From GCA-2746795 sp046496595 (lineage in GTDB: Bacteria; Chloroflexota; Anaerolineae; Promineifilales; Promineifilaceae), in assembly GCA_046496595.1 (NCBI GenBank), contig JAWOGU010000171.1, positions 1 to 33,401 of the forward strand: a stretch of 33,401 bases of DNA, given 5' to 3'. Each line of letters opens with the position of its first letter. Positions within the stretch are counted from its first letter, which is position 1. The notes under the pieces were generated by a model. It was not told the origin of the DNA, ran no database searches, and saw only the letters and a program-made list of their open reading frames with translations. The translations under genes were made by a program, and so were the position numbers. Shown here piece after piece: positions 7,640 to 15,248 of the stretch.

Positions 7640-7780
7640 CTAACGGCGCATTTCAGTAACGGCCGTTGTCATCGTTGTGTCTTGTGGCTTCTTGCTAGCA
7701 GCGATAGCATCACCAATCCGAAACAATTCGCGCCATTCTTTCGGCAGGGTTTCATCTTTCACTTCTATCTTTTCGGGCAT
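7640..7780 (-). CDS. Small ORF of unknown function
   Basis: The 46-residue product starts at an internal Met (PEKIEVKDETLPKEWRELF) 25 nt after the FmdB stop. A longer version from 7840 would overlap the FmdB gene. The middle is a plausible amphipathic helix, and no family is recognised. The C-terminus (TTAVTEMRR) is encoded by a palindrome copy. There is no good ribosome site, so it would depend on coupling to the preceding gene. It could be non-coding. Confidence 0.4.
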   Translation of the reverse strand: MPEKIEVKDETLPKEWRELFRIGDAIAASKKPQDTTMTTAVTEMRR

Positions 7781-7805
7781 GGAGCCGGTCTGTGCGTTAG
7801 TAGCC

Positions 7806-8042
7806 TCACCCACAACCGCACCCACCGGAGCCGCAGCCACAGCCAGCGCCGCCGCCCATCATTGGCAAGGGCAAACTGCTTCCTCCCGCCGTCTGACCAA
7901 TGAAGATACCGGCTACCTGCTGCGTTTCCACTGCATGGCACACCGGGCATTCCGGCTGCAAGCCAGCATCCTTCTCTTTGAACGACGCCCGTACCGTAAA
8001 CGGGTGTCCGCATTCTTTACAACGAAAATCATACATCGGCAT
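7806..8042 (-). CDS. FmdB-family zinc ribbon protein
   Basis: A 78-residue protein beginning MPMYDFRCKECG, the hallmark of the FmdB/CxxC_CxxC_SSSS family. Cys8, Cys11, Cys32 and Cys35 form one zinc ribbon. The tail is rich in Gly and Cys (GCGCGSGGCGCG), common in this family. FmdB was first noted beside formylmethanofuran dehydrogenase genes and is called a putative regulator. Its biochemical role is not settled. It shares direction with the Fe-S genes downstream and the YgiT-type gene upstream. No strong ribosome site is seen. Confidence 0.85.
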   Translation of the reverse strand: MPMYDFRCKECGHPFTVRASFKEKDAGLQPECPVCHAVETQQVAGIFIGQTAGGSSLPLPMMGGGAGCGCGSGGCGCG

Positions 8043-8075
8043 TGGTGAGTACCCCTGTCGTCAAGTTTCTATGGA

Positions 8076-8282
8076 TTAAGCTATTTCGAGTTGATAGGCA
8101 GGCGAAAAGGATTCTATTTGCTTCATAGCTTCACGTGAATAGATTCTCTCACCACATTTCTCGCACATATAATATTCAAGAGCAGGGACAATGTATTTCT
8201 GTCCCCTGTACTCGCCAACCCAATCTTCTTTTACTTTTTTCACCTTTCCGCCACAAACCGGGCAAACTGTAAGTTCAATCAT
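8076..8282 (-). CDS. YgiT-type zinc finger protein (putative antitoxin)
   Basis: A 68-residue protein with two knuckles, CPVCGG (Cys7, Cys10) and CEKCGE (Cys40, Cys43), matching the zinc-binding N-terminal half of MqsA/YgiT. It lacks the C-terminal HTH of MqsA. Such short forms are usually partnered with a small toxin-like protein, and that partner lies directly upstream (10-nt gap). I chose Met at 8282; the frame continues upstream to 8339 but would overlap the partner. Antitoxin function is inferred from family and pairing. Confidence 0.8.
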   Translation of the reverse strand: MIELTVCPVCGGKVKKVKEDWVGEYRGQKYIVPALEYYMCEKCGERIYSREAMKQIESFSPAYQLEIA

Positions 8283-8292
8283 GGCACATCCC

Positions 8293-8526
8293 TTAACTTG
8301 TTTTCTTTGAAGAGATGAGGAAATAATACGTTTCCACATCTTCCTCTTTGACCAACTTCCCTTTTGTGTAAATCATCAAACCGTCAAGGTTGGTACTCTG
8401 GATCACATACAAATATTCGTGAACATGTTGCCGATAAGGGCTTCGAGAGCGAAGTTTTTTGTAGATAGCCACGGCATTGAGTATTGATTCGGCTATATCC
8501 AGTTCGGTTAAGCCATCCGCTTCCAT
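8293..8526 (-). CDS. DUF4258-like putative toxin of a YgiT pair, 5' end uncertain
   Basis: From the first ATG the product has 77 residues, but the frame stays open further upstream and encodes a sensible N-terminus (LVRIKRAVLAGNYAFSEKARLE) that fits the DUF4258 pattern of a basic helix, a Tyr-x-Phe-Ser and a His/Lys-rich turn. In that extended frame the nearest upstream ATG (8604-8602) is followed at once by TAA. So either translation starts at a non-ATG codon such as CTG near 8592, or the gene is damaged by a nonsense change at codon 2, or the short form is used. DUF4258 proteins paired with YgiT-type zinc fingers resemble MqsR-type RNase toxins. No activity is proven. Confidence 0.65.
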   Translation of the reverse strand: MEADGLTELDIAESILNAVAIYKKLRSRSPYRQHVHEYLYVIQSTNLDGLMIYTKGKLVKEEDVETYYFLISSKKTS

Positions 8527-8684
8527 TTCTAACCGCGCTTTTTCACTAAAAGCATAGTTACCTGCTAAAACAGCTCGCTTAATCCGTACCAGGGTGGTTT
8601 ACATACTATATTTTAACCCAAAATGTAGCTGATTTTAAGTCAGTCAATCAAACGGGAATTTACCCATGATAAAAATGTGCCTTA

Positions 8685-10556
8685 TCAGACCATTACCTGT
8701 TCCCCATACATCTGCTCGCCCAATTCGGCCAGCAATTCCAGCCCCTGTACCTCCTGCGGCAGCAGGGGAATAGTCAGCACAGGTGTATCGAATCGTTCCT
8801 GAATTTCGGCCAGGTAGCCAGCCTGCATGGCTCGGCGCGATTTTGTGAACGGCGTGTCGGCCTGCTCGGCGGGAATGACGAAGTTAGCCACGGCCAGCCC
8901 GGTGGGAATGTCCAGCGTAGCCAATTCCTGGCTGGCGCGGTATGCCTCAATGATAGGGGTGGATTCCGGGTACATGACGAAGGCGAAGGTGCTGCGTTCC
9001 GGGCTGCGCATCATGTCAATCACGTCGGCGAAACGCTGTTTGGCGATGTCATCGACAACGGCCGTATCCACCGAGGCAAACGCCTTCACGTCTATCTGCT
9101 TGCTCCAGTCCATCGGCAGTTCCAACATGCGCAGGGTATGGCCGGTGGGCGCGGTGTCAAAAACGACACTCTGCCACGGTCCATCAGAGGCAAATTCGAT
9201 GAAACGGTCGAAGGCGGCAATCTCTTCGGTGCAGGGGGAGTCTAACTCTTCGGCCATGGCTTTGATCGCGCCTTCGGGACGGCCGCGCTGGCGGGCATCG
9301 TCGAGGATGCGCTTTTTGTACACTTCGCCCATCGCTTTGGGGTCGATTTTCACGGCCCACAAGTTGGGCAGGCCGACCAACGGCGCCGGTTCGTCGCCCA
9401 CCGCTTCGCCCAAGACATTGCCCAGGTGGGCGGCCGGATCGGTGGTGAGCAGCAAGGTTTTGATACCCTGATTTGCCAGCCAAACGGCCGTTGCGCAGGA
9501 AGCAACCGTCTTGCCCACACCGCCCTTACCGGCGAAGAAAATAGTGCGCCGATGGCCGTTGGGCGTGATGCGCGGCATAAATTCGGATGGATGGGACAGT
9601 TTGAAGGCGGCGGGAACGGCCGTGTGGCCGTTGGCGGCCGTGTGGCCGGCGCTAAAATGCGCCGTTTTTTCACCGTGCAGCAGAGCGGCGACGGTACGCA
9701 GCCGCTCGATTCCCTTAATCTCGCCATCCATCAGGAACATGCGCCGGGCGGCGTAAGGCAGTTCGCGTTTAATTTGGCTCAGGTAGCCCGCCTGCATCTC
9801 GGCGCGGGCGGCAAAGAGGGCGTTGTCGGTAGCTTCCGGCGGGATGATGCTGTTGATGATTAGCTCATGGGTGTGGATTTCCAGTTTGCCCAGTTCGCCG
9901 ATGGCGCGCTGCGTTTCATGAATGGCGATGGCTTCCGGGTGCAGGACGAAGGTGAAGCGCGTCTGCGCCGGGTCACGCAAAATTGCCAGGGCGCGTTCGT
10001 ATTTGAATTTGGCGCTCTGAATCGCCGCTGCCGGACCGATGCAGGTCTGGCCGCTGCCCTGTTCGGCGGCACTGATGGTGTTGGCCCATTCGGCGGGCAG
10101 TTCCAGCAGGCGGATGGTGTGGCCGGTGGGCGCGGTGTCGAAAACGATCACGTCAAACTCTACCGGTTGGTCGGCGGCGTTATCCAGCACCAGGAAGTCG
10201 GTGAAGCGGTCGAAGGCGGCCACTTCGGCAGTGCAGGGGCCGCTCATTTGCTCGTTAATGACTTCGACCATCGGCGCGGGAAAGATGTCTCGGAGGGGAG
10301 CCAGGGCACGTTCTTTGTACTCTTCAGTGGCGGAGTCGGGGTCAATTTCCATGGCCCACAGGTTGGCAATACCGGTCAGCGGCGTCATGTGATGGCCGAT
10401 GGGTTGTTCAAACACATCGGCTAAATTGGCCGCCGGGTCGGTGGTAATAATCAGGGTACGTTTGCCGGCGTCGGCGTGGCGCACGGCGGTGGCGCAGGCC
10501 ATGCTGGTTTTGCCCACGCCGCCTTTGCCGGAGAAGAAGATGAATTGGGTGTTCAT
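8685..10556 (-). CDS. arsA: Arsenite-stimulated ATPase ArsA, two-half form
   Basis: A 623-residue soluble ATPase made of two homologous halves, like plasmid R773 ArsA. P-loops are at about 10-17 and 343-350 (GKGGVGKT), and the DTAPTGHT switch/signature occurs in both halves (140-147 and 467-474). The arsenite-binding cysteines are conserved: Cys108, Cys172 and Cys442 align with Cys113, Cys172 and Cys422 of E. coli ArsA. It would drive an ArsB pump, but no arsB lies in this window. The ATG at 10556 has an AAGGAA site; the frame upstream is repeat sequence. The linker near residues 300-325 holds degenerate palindrome copies (HTAANGHTAVP). Confidence 0.95.
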   Translation of the reverse strand: MNTQFIFFSGKGGVGKTSMACATAVRHADAGKRTLIITTDPAANLADVFEQPIGHHMTPLTGIANLWAMEIDPDSATEEYKERALAPLRDIFPAPMVEVINEQMSGPCTAEVAAFDRFTDFLVLDNAADQPVEFDVIVFDTAPTGHTIRLLELPAEWANTISAAEQGSGQTCIGPAAAIQSAKFKYERALAILRDPAQTRFTFVLHPEAIAIHETQRAIGELGKLEIHTHELIINSIIPPEATDNALFAARAEMQAGYLSQIKRELPYAARRMFLMDGEIKGIERLRTVAALLHGEKTAHFSAGHTAANGHTAVPAAFKLSHPSEFMPRITPNGHRRTIFFAGKGGVGKTVASCATAVWLANQGIKTLLLTTDPAAHLGNVLGEAVGDEPAPLVGLPNLWAVKIDPKAMGEVYKKRILDDARQRGRPEGAIKAMAEELDSPCTEEIAAFDRFIEFASDGPWQSVVFDTAPTGHTLRMLELPMDWSKQIDVKAFASVDTAVVDDIAKQRFADVIDMMRSPERSTFAFVMYPESTPIIEAYRASQELATLDIPTGLAVANFVIPAEQADTPFTKSRRAMQAGYLAEIQERFDTPVLTIPLLPQEVQGLELLAELGEQMYGEQVMV

Positions 10557-10580
10557 TAGTTTCCTTTTCGTAATCGGTTG

Positions 10581-10620
10581 TCCGTAATCCGTTGTCCGTA
10601 TACGGAACACGGATTACGGA
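10581..10620. repeat. 40-bp near-perfect palindrome between arsD and arsA
   Basis: Two 20-nt arms meet without a loop at CCGTATACGG and pair at 18 of 20 positions. The unit is TCCGTAATCCG. A related imperfect hairpin lies at 24728-24817. As RNA it would form a strong intercistronic hairpin, which may set the arsD to arsA ratio. Confidence 0.8.
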
Positions 10621-10642
10621 TTTACGGTTCACGGCTAACGGT

Positions 10643-11023
10643 TCAAAGCGCAGCGCGCAGTTCCTCTAGGGTAGGATATGCGCCCACTTTGATGACCTGG
10701 CCGTGAACGGCCGTTATCGGCAGCGCTGCCATCTGTTGTTCATGCACCAGGCGCATAACGTCGTTGTTATTCATGAACTTGTGGGGGTGGCTGGTCATCT
10801 GGTAGCGTTCGACCGTCGTGCCTTCGGCTTGCACGGCCATGATCATCTCGCTGACATCCAGCAGCGTTTGGTCTAGTGCCGGTCCGCACAGCCCAGTGGG
10901 GCAGCACATTGGAGGATCGAACAGTTCGATAACGGCCGTTTTGTCAGCAATATTTGTTTCGTCAACGGCCGTTGTGGGCATTGTTGTGAAAAGAGAAATA
11001 GATTCGTTCATAGTTGGTTGCAT
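10643..11023 (-). CDS. arsD: Arsenite metallochaperone ArsD with N-terminal extension
   Basis: A 126-residue protein that carries arsenite to ArsA. The diagnostic FDPPMCCPTGLCG gives Cys40, Cys41 and Cys46, the same spacing as Cys12, 13 and 18 of R773 ArsD. The extension of about 28 residues before the ArsD core is unusual and contains two palindrome copies (TAV at 18-20 and 29-31). The start could be the ATG at 11023, which has AAAGGA only 1 nt away, or the Met at 11011. An ArsR-type operator lies 24 nt upstream. The order arsR-arsD-arsA matches known operons. Confidence 0.93.
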   Translation of the reverse strand: MQPTMNESISLFTTMPTTAVDETNIADKTAVIELFDPPMCCPTGLCGPALDQTLLDVSEMIMAVQAEGTTVERYQMTSHPHKFMNNNDVMRLVHEQQMAALPITAVHGQVIKVGAYPTLEELRAAL

Positions 11024-11044
11024 TCCTTTGGCGTTCAGTGTTTT

Positions 11045-11068
11045 ACTTCAAATATTTTTGAACTAATT
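11045..11068 (-). promoter_or_regulatory. Second ArsR operator, upstream of arsD
   Basis: TTCAAA-N4-TTTGAA lies at 11047-11062. The 24-nt block here matches the block at 11467-11490 (inverted) at 21 positions, so the same regulator should bind both. No good promoter hexamers were found beside it, so it may act as a roadblock or an internal control point. Confidence 0.68.
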
Positions 11069-11079
11069 GGGCAAAAAAA

Positions 11080-11463
11080 TCAGGCGACGGCAATTTCACT
11101 CATGGGCACAACGGCGCCTTGCGGTCCGCAAGTTGGACGGCGCGGTTTGATGCGCTCCACAGCAAAAAAAGCGCCAAAATCTTGGTTTAGCAAAGTTAGC
11201 GCCGCTTCGTTGATGGAGAAATAGACCCAACGAGCATCCACGGCATCCCGTTCCACCTGCACCAAATCCAACTCCCGCAGAATGCTCATATGGTGCGAAA
11301 TCAGGTTAGGTGGCATGTCCAGCGCCTCGCCCAGTTCGCAGTTACAGTGAACCCCTTCCATGAGCAAATGCAGGATTTGCAGGCGTTTGAGATTCGCCAG
11401 CGCCTTGAGCTGTTTTAAGAGGGCGTCTATGTTGGTGGGGGGAACGGCCGTTTCTATCATCAT
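11080..11463 (-). CDS. arsR: ArsR/SmtB-family arsenic-responsive repressor
   Basis: A 127-residue winged-helix repressor. The alpha3-type metal site is visible as HCNCEL with Cys40 and Cys42 just before the recognition helix (PPNLISHHMSIL, about 51-62). A third cysteine, Cys112, lies in a C-terminal RPTCGPQG tail and could be the third arsenic ligand, though its position is not that of E. coli ArsR. Residues 5-7 (TAV) are encoded by a palindrome copy. It heads the arsR-arsD-arsA set, with a strong promoter and operator upstream and a matching operator before arsD. It differs from the ArsR half of the fusion at 3193-3990. Confidence 0.9.
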   Translation of the reverse strand: MMIETAVPPTNIDALLKQLKALANLKRLQILHLLMEGVHCNCELGEALDMPPNLISHHMSILRELDLVQVERDAVDARWVYFSINEAALTLLNQDFGAFFAVERIKPRRPTCGPQGAVVPMSEIAVA

Positions 11464-11474
11464 ATATAAATTAG

Positions 11475-11517
11475 TTCAAATCTTTTTGAAGTATATTGCA
11501 ATAAAGAATTTTGTCAA
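11475..11517 (-). promoter_or_regulatory. arsR promoter with overlapping ArsR operator
   Basis: On the minus strand TTGACA (11517-11512), 16 nt, then TATACT (11495-11490) form a near-consensus promoter. The dyad TTCAAA-N4-TTTGAA (11475-11490) overlaps the -10 box and start site. Repression released by arsenite is the expected behaviour. Confidence 0.8.
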
Positions 11518-11524
11518 CAGACCA

Positions 11525-12751
11525 TCAGGAGCCAGTCATAAAAATGGGAACAATCCTGTCCCGTACACAATGATACGCAAACACATACATCCCGGCAGAC
11601 CAGGCTTGATGCGGATAGCCCATCGGTCGTCCGGAACGGCCGTGACACCACTCGTTAAACTCCCATTCCTCTGCCACACCTTGCCGGTTTACCTGGGCCA
11701 ACTTTTCTAACTGACGCTCAGCCTCGTCCAGCCGCCCCGCCTTCACCAGCGCCGCCACGTAAAAACCGCCGACAAACGGCCAGATGCCGCCGTTGTGATA
11801 CTGCTCCGGCAGGTTCAGGTTGTTGTTGCGGTAATATTCGCGCCAATCTTTATTGCCGGGATGGATGACCGGGTGCAGCACGCGCACCGGGTACGGATCG
11901 GCGACGCCTACTTGATGCAGATAATCCAGGATGCGCTTCTCCTGCGCCGGGGAAGCCACGTCGAACAAAATAGCCAGAAGATTGCCAAAGACATCACAGT
12001 AGTCGCCAAAATCACGGAAAGCAACGTAGGGCAGGAAGAACGGCCGTTTCACCAACACCGGCCCCACCTGACTCAAGGTATGGGTCCATTCCGTGTGGCC
12101 GGGGCAGTTTGGCCCCCATTCGGCTTCGTTTTCCACTCCTACCCAGAGCACAATGCGAATTTTATGGCGCACATCATCGGCCATGCCGGCGTAACGGGAA
12201 CCATCGTATCCTGCTGCCTGAGCCATTTCGGCCATGCCGCGCAGCGCCGCATACCACAACACATTGTCATAGAGGACGTTGAAGCGATTGGCTAACAGGT
12301 CGGCCCAGTCGGCCGCTTCATGCACTTCCAACAGGCCGCAGCCGTTGGAGTCCTGGTAACGCAGCCAGAGCAGCGCCTTTTCCAGCGCCGGCCACTGCCC
12401 CTGCAAAAAAGCCGTATCACCCGAAACGCGGTACTGGAACACATGCCCCAGAATGAACCAGAGATTGGAATCCACCGAACCGGCGTTGGTATGGTCCAGA
12501 CGGCCGGTCGCCACGCTGACATTGTTGGGAATGGCGCCTAGTTCCGACTGCTGCCCGCCGAGCGTCAGCAGCGAGGTGCGCAGGCAAAGTTCATGTCCCG
12601 GCGACAGCAGCGCACCGAGGGCCGTAATCACGCTGTCACGCGCCCACACATGGGGGTAACCTTCCGGCGAAGCCATCAGGCCGATAGGGCTGCATTCGCT
12701 TTTGAGAATGATTTGCGCTTTTTCCAGGGCTGTGTCGGTTAAGGGGGCCAT
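11525..12751 (-). CDS. (alpha/alpha)6-barrel glycosidase, GH100 / amylo-1,6-glucosidase-like
   Basis: A 408-residue cytoplasmic protein without signal peptide. Motifs fit six-hairpin glycosidases: VWARDSV near residue 33, LGAIPNNV, DSNLWFI, AADWAD, the YHNGGIWPFVGGF block near 318-330, and EWEFNEWCHG...HQAWSAGMY near the end. The YHNGG-WP and Q-x-WS blocks resemble plant and bacterial neutral invertases (GH100) and bacterial glycogen-debranching-like enzymes. Whether it cleaves sucrose or alpha-glucans cannot be decided. It follows the AhpD-like gene by 12 nt and ends 61 nt before arsR. Its presence between redox and arsenic genes is unexplained. Confidence 0.72.
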   Translation of the reverse strand: MAPLTDTALEKAQIILKSECSPIGLMASPEGYPHVWARDSVITALGALLSPGHELCLRTSLLTLGGQQSELGAIPNNVSVATGRLDHTNAGSVDSNLWFILGHVFQYRVSGDTAFLQGQWPALEKALLWLRYQDSNGCGLLEVHEAADWADLLANRFNVLYDNVLWYAALRGMAEMAQAAGYDGSRYAGMADDVRHKIRIVLWVGVENEAEWGPNCPGHTEWTHTLSQVGPVLVKRPFFLPYVAFRDFGDYCDVFGNLLAILFDVASPAQEKRILDYLHQVGVADPYPVRVLHPVIHPGNKDWREYYRNNNLNLPEQYHNGGIWPFVGGFYVAALVKAGRLDEAERQLEKLAQVNRQGVAEEWEFNEWCHGRSGRPMGYPHQAWSAGMYVFAYHCVRDRIVPIFMTGS

Positions 12752-12763
12752 GGCGTCTATTTT

Positions 12764-13117
12764 CTATTCACTGTCTGCGGGCAAAAACTGTTCGATGGCG
12801 TCCAGGGCATGGGCGGCATAAATCGAACCGGGGCCGCCGGCCATCAAGACGCCTACGCTCACGGTTTCCAACAATTCAGCGCGGGTGGCGCCCGCTTTAA
12901 CGGCGTCATGGGTGTGGTAAGCGATGCAGCCGTCGCAATGAACGACGATGCTAATCGCCAGGGCCATTAATTCTTTGACTTTGCCGGGCAGGGCGCCATC
13001 GTCCATCGCTTTGCGATGCAGGCGGGCAAAGCCGCCCATAGGACCGGGCAGTTCGCGCCCAAGCTGCCCCAGGCGTTCTTCCAGATGTTGATGGTAGCTA
13101 ATGTAATCGGTACTCAT
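12764..13117 (-). CDS. Carboxymuconolactone decarboxylase (AhpD-like) family protein
   Basis: A 117-residue all-helical protein. The AhpD-type active site CDGC (Cys61, Cys64) with His68 lies in HCDGCIAYHTHDAVKAGATRAELLE, which is diagnostic. Such proteins act as thiol-peroxidase reductases or small redox enzymes. The ATG at 13117 has a GGAG site 6 nt upstream. The same-direction thioredoxin gene lies 49 nt before it, which supports a thiol redox role. Confidence 0.9.
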   Translation of the reverse strand: MSTDYISYHQHLEERLGQLGRELPGPMGGFARLHRKAMDDGALPGKVKELMALAISIVVHCDGCIAYHTHDAVKAGATRAELLETVSVGVLMAGGPGSIYAAHALDAIEQFLPADSE

Positions 13118-13166
13118 AGGTCGCTCCAAAAGGGGGCCAATCAACATGATTAACCCACTTTCCAGA

Positions 13167-13412
13167 CTAATTCATCGCGTCAGCAATCCAGGTCATCACT
13201 TCGCTGTCTTTGGGGATGCGGCCGGCGGCGACCAACTTCTCGTTGATAACCAGCCCCGGCGTCGACAAAAGATTGTACGACATGATTTGACCGTAATCGG
13301 TCACTTTGACAATTTCAGCCTCGACGCCCATGCTGGCGACGGCGCTTTTGGCGGCGGCTTCCACTTTTTGACAATTGGCGCAGCCCGGACCTAAAACTTT
13401 AATCGATAACAT
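13167..13412 (-). CDS. Small thioredoxin-like disulfide protein (TM0996/MTH895 type)
   Basis: An 81-residue minimal thioredoxin fold, with CANC (Cys11, Cys14) in VLGPGCANCQKVE and the cis-Pro loop STPGLVIN near 50-57. The family is known from archaea and bacteria and is often found beside arsenic-related permeases (ArsP/DUF318). A GGAGG site lies upstream. No permease is adjacent here. It may pass electrons to the AhpD-like protein downstream or to the arsenate reductase; both are inference. Confidence 0.9.
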   Translation of the reverse strand: MLSIKVLGPGCANCQKVEAAAKSAVASMGVEAEIVKVTDYGQIMSYNLLSTPGLVINEKLVAAGRIPKDSEVMTWIADAMN

Positions 13413-13464
13413 TATTAAAAAAACCTCCAGATTTGTGTGATTTAATACTTATCCCGAATTTCAT

Positions 13465-13540
13465 CGCAGAAAACACAGATGAAGGGAGATAAAAAGAGAT
13501 TTTCTCCGCTCCTCCGCGTTCTCCGCGGTTTTTGGGGATA
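13465..13540. repeat. Dispersed CTCCGCG repeat in the spacer after the radical SAM gene
   Basis: The spacer 13413-13545 contains a tract ending CTCCGCGTTCTCCGCGG, akin to the CTCTGCG tract at 785-817. This type of GC-rich repeat next to AACACAGATGAAGG words is common between genes in Chloroflexota and cyanobacteria. No ORF or clear promoter is seen. Confidence 0.55.
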
Positions 13541-13545
13541 AATTC

Positions 13546-14799
13546 TTAAGGACATTGAATAACTCCCTGCGCCCAGAGGCAGCCGCCACAGGCCGGGAAC
13601 TCATTCCCAAAACAATCTTCTTCATTGGCTTCCGACATTTCGCAGCCGCCGCAAAAAGTGCAGGGCGCAAAACCAAAACTTTGCACTTTTTGACGGTAAG
13701 CCAGGTATTCATCGTCGAGCCAGATGTCGGGCAGGCTCTGCTCGTTGACATTGCCCACCACATGCCGCCGGGATACGTGCGGTTTGCCGTGCAGGTAGCT
13801 GGTATGGGTGTGCATCAAAGGCCAGCAGGGGCTGACGCCGCCATCCCAACCGATGGACATCGTGCCGCTTTCGATGAAGTTGCACACGTCCGTCGCGCCG
13901 CCCAGGCTGTTGCCGGCAAAGTTCACGTTGTAGCCGCTTTGCAAGGCTTGCAGGAAAGCGTCACGGGTCTTTTCGTTAATGTCCATGCGCGGCAGGCTGA
14001 GTTTGGCGTGGGTGGGCGACGACATGTAGGTGACGTCGCGCAGGGTGCGCGTGTAGAGCATTTCCGGCTGCATGTTGGCCGTGTAGGGCAGCACATTGCT
14101 CACCGAGAAATATTTGGCGCCCAGGGAACGGCCGAGCCGCAGCACCTCCGGCAGATCATCAATGTTGCGCGCCATGGCGACAAAAGCGATGCCAATTTCG
14201 GGGCGGGGGTAATGGCCGCCGGGGCGCATCTTGCGGAAGCGGGACAAATTTGCCACCACTTTGGGCAGCTGCGCTCCCAGCCGTACATCGGCGTAGCTTT
14301 CTGGCGTCGCACCATCAATAGATACCCAAATGACGTCCAACCCGGATTCGATGAGCTGGCGGGAGCGTTTTTCGGTGAGCATGGTACCGTTGGTGATCAG
14401 TTCCACCTGAGCGCCAATGGCTTTGGCGCGGGCGATCCAGGCAACGGTTTGTTTGTGGAATAAGGGTTCGCCCAAGCCGCCAAAGAAGAGGGTGGGCATG
14501 GGCGAGAGCTTTTGTACGCCTTCCAGAATTTGGGCAAAAGTTTCTTCGGTCATGCGGCCCAGGCTTTCATCCCAGCCGTTGCGAATGCAGGTGCGGCAGG
14601 CGATGTTACACTGGTCGGTCGGCTCGATGTAGACCTTGGTCAGTTGGGTGACGGGCCGGTGCATTTGCAGGCGATTGCCGCCGTTTTCCAGGCGGAATTT
14701 CGCCCCTGGCTGGAGCCCAAACTGCGCCGCCATTTCCGGTGGGAATATCAGGCGTCCTTGTTCGTCGACTTCCCCCCAGAGCGTCGGCTTACTATTCAT
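13546..14799 (-). CDS. AbrB-radical SAM-SPASM enzyme, tungsten-cofactor-maturase-like
   Basis: A 417-residue enzyme with three parts. Residues about 5-48 form an AbrB/SpoVT-type swapped-hairpin domain (GEVDEQGRLIFPPEM). Residues about 53-300 form a radical SAM barrel with the 4Fe-4S motif Cys64-x3-Cys68-x2-Cys71 and a GGLGEP block. The C-terminal part is a cysteine-rich SPASM-like domain (CTFCGGCEM...EEDCFG...CGGCLWAQG). The cysteine-rich tail and the EPTDQCN...GWDE start recall the maturase family linked to tungsten aldehyde oxidoreductases (from memory, not searched). No such oxidoreductase is in the window. Its ATG overlaps the OsmC stop (ATGA), which makes it the last gene of a five-gene operon. 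Confidence 0.85.
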   Translation of the reverse strand: MNSKPTLWGEVDEQGRLIFPPEMAAQFGLQPGAKFRLENGGNRLQMHRPVTQLTKVYIEPTDQCNIACRTCIRNGWDESLGRMTEETFAQILEGVQKLSPMPTLFFGGLGEPLFHKQTVAWIARAKAIGAQVELITNGTMLTEKRSRQLIESGLDVIWVSIDGATPESYADVRLGAQLPKVVANLSRFRKMRPGGHYPRPEIGIAFVAMARNIDDLPEVLRLGRSLGAKYFSVSNVLPYTANMQPEMLYTRTLRDVTYMSSPTHAKLSLPRMDINEKTRDAFLQALQSGYNVNFAGNSLGGATDVCNFIESGTMSIGWDGGVSPCWPLMHTHTSYLHGKPHVSRRHVVGNVNEQSLPDIWLDDEYLAYRQKVQSFGFAPCTFCGGCEMSEANEEDCFGNEFPACGGCLWAQGVIQCP

Positions 14800-15248
14800 A
14801 CAATGACCTCGATGGTTGGTTCCACAATAATGTCTGATTTCACCGAGTTGGCGACCAGACTGTATTTTTGCGCCGCTTGCAGCCCCTTTTTGATACGGGC
14901 TTCGACAACCGCCGGCTTTTCGCCATTAGCCGCCACCCGAATATGGGGCCAGAGCTTGACCTGGGTGAAGATTTCGGTGCGGTCCAGTTCGATGAGCTTG
15001 GTTCCTTCGGCGCGGCATTCGTAACTTTGCAAGTCCAGCTTGTAACGCTCTGTGGCCCAGATGAACATCATCATGACGCAGGTGTTGATGGCGGCGACAA
15101 AGGCATCTTCGGGCGTGAACACGTCGGGGTGGCCCTGGGCGTCGGGCGGGGCGGAGAAGGGCATCTCCGGCCCGTTGCCCATGACGATGTGGCCCCAGTG
15201 TGCGCCTTTCCAGTGGACGGTGGTGTGGTAAACGGCCGTTTTGCTCAT
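14796..15248 (-). CDS. OsmC/Ohr-family protein
   Basis: A 150-residue OsmC-fold protein. The family's first catalytic cysteine is Cys57 in the helix FVAAINTCVMMMF. A second cysteine is Cys78 (SYECRAEG), earlier than the usual resolving cysteine near residue 120, so the peroxidase chemistry of Ohr/OsmC may not be intact. The start ATG overlaps the stop of the DGC gene upstream and its own stop overlaps the radical SAM start. Residues 4-6 (TAV) are encoded by a palindrome copy at 15231. The role may be thiol or sulfur handling for the operon rather than peroxide defence (inference). Confidence 0.88.
   Translation of the reverse strand: MSKTAVYHTTVHWKGAHWGHIVMGNGPEMPFSAPPDAQGHPDVFTPEDAFVAAINTCVMMMFIWATERYKLDLQSYECRAEGTKLIELDRTEIFTQVKLWPHIRVAANGEKPAVVEARIKKGLQAAQKYSLVANSVKSDIIVEPTIEVIV

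Noticed and set aside
8827..9471. Plus-strand ORF (214 codons) opposite arsA
   Set aside because: arsA has intact P-loops and cysteines on the other strand; this frame is a shadow without motifs.
9867..10424. Plus-strand Gly/Val-rich ORF opposite the first half of arsA
   Set aside because: Same reason: antisense shadow of the ArsA coding frame.
13555..14463. Long plus-strand ORF (302 codons) opposite the radical SAM gene
   Set aside because: It is the mirror of a gene with clear motifs; its product is low in recognisable features, and long antisense frames are common in GC-rich DNA.
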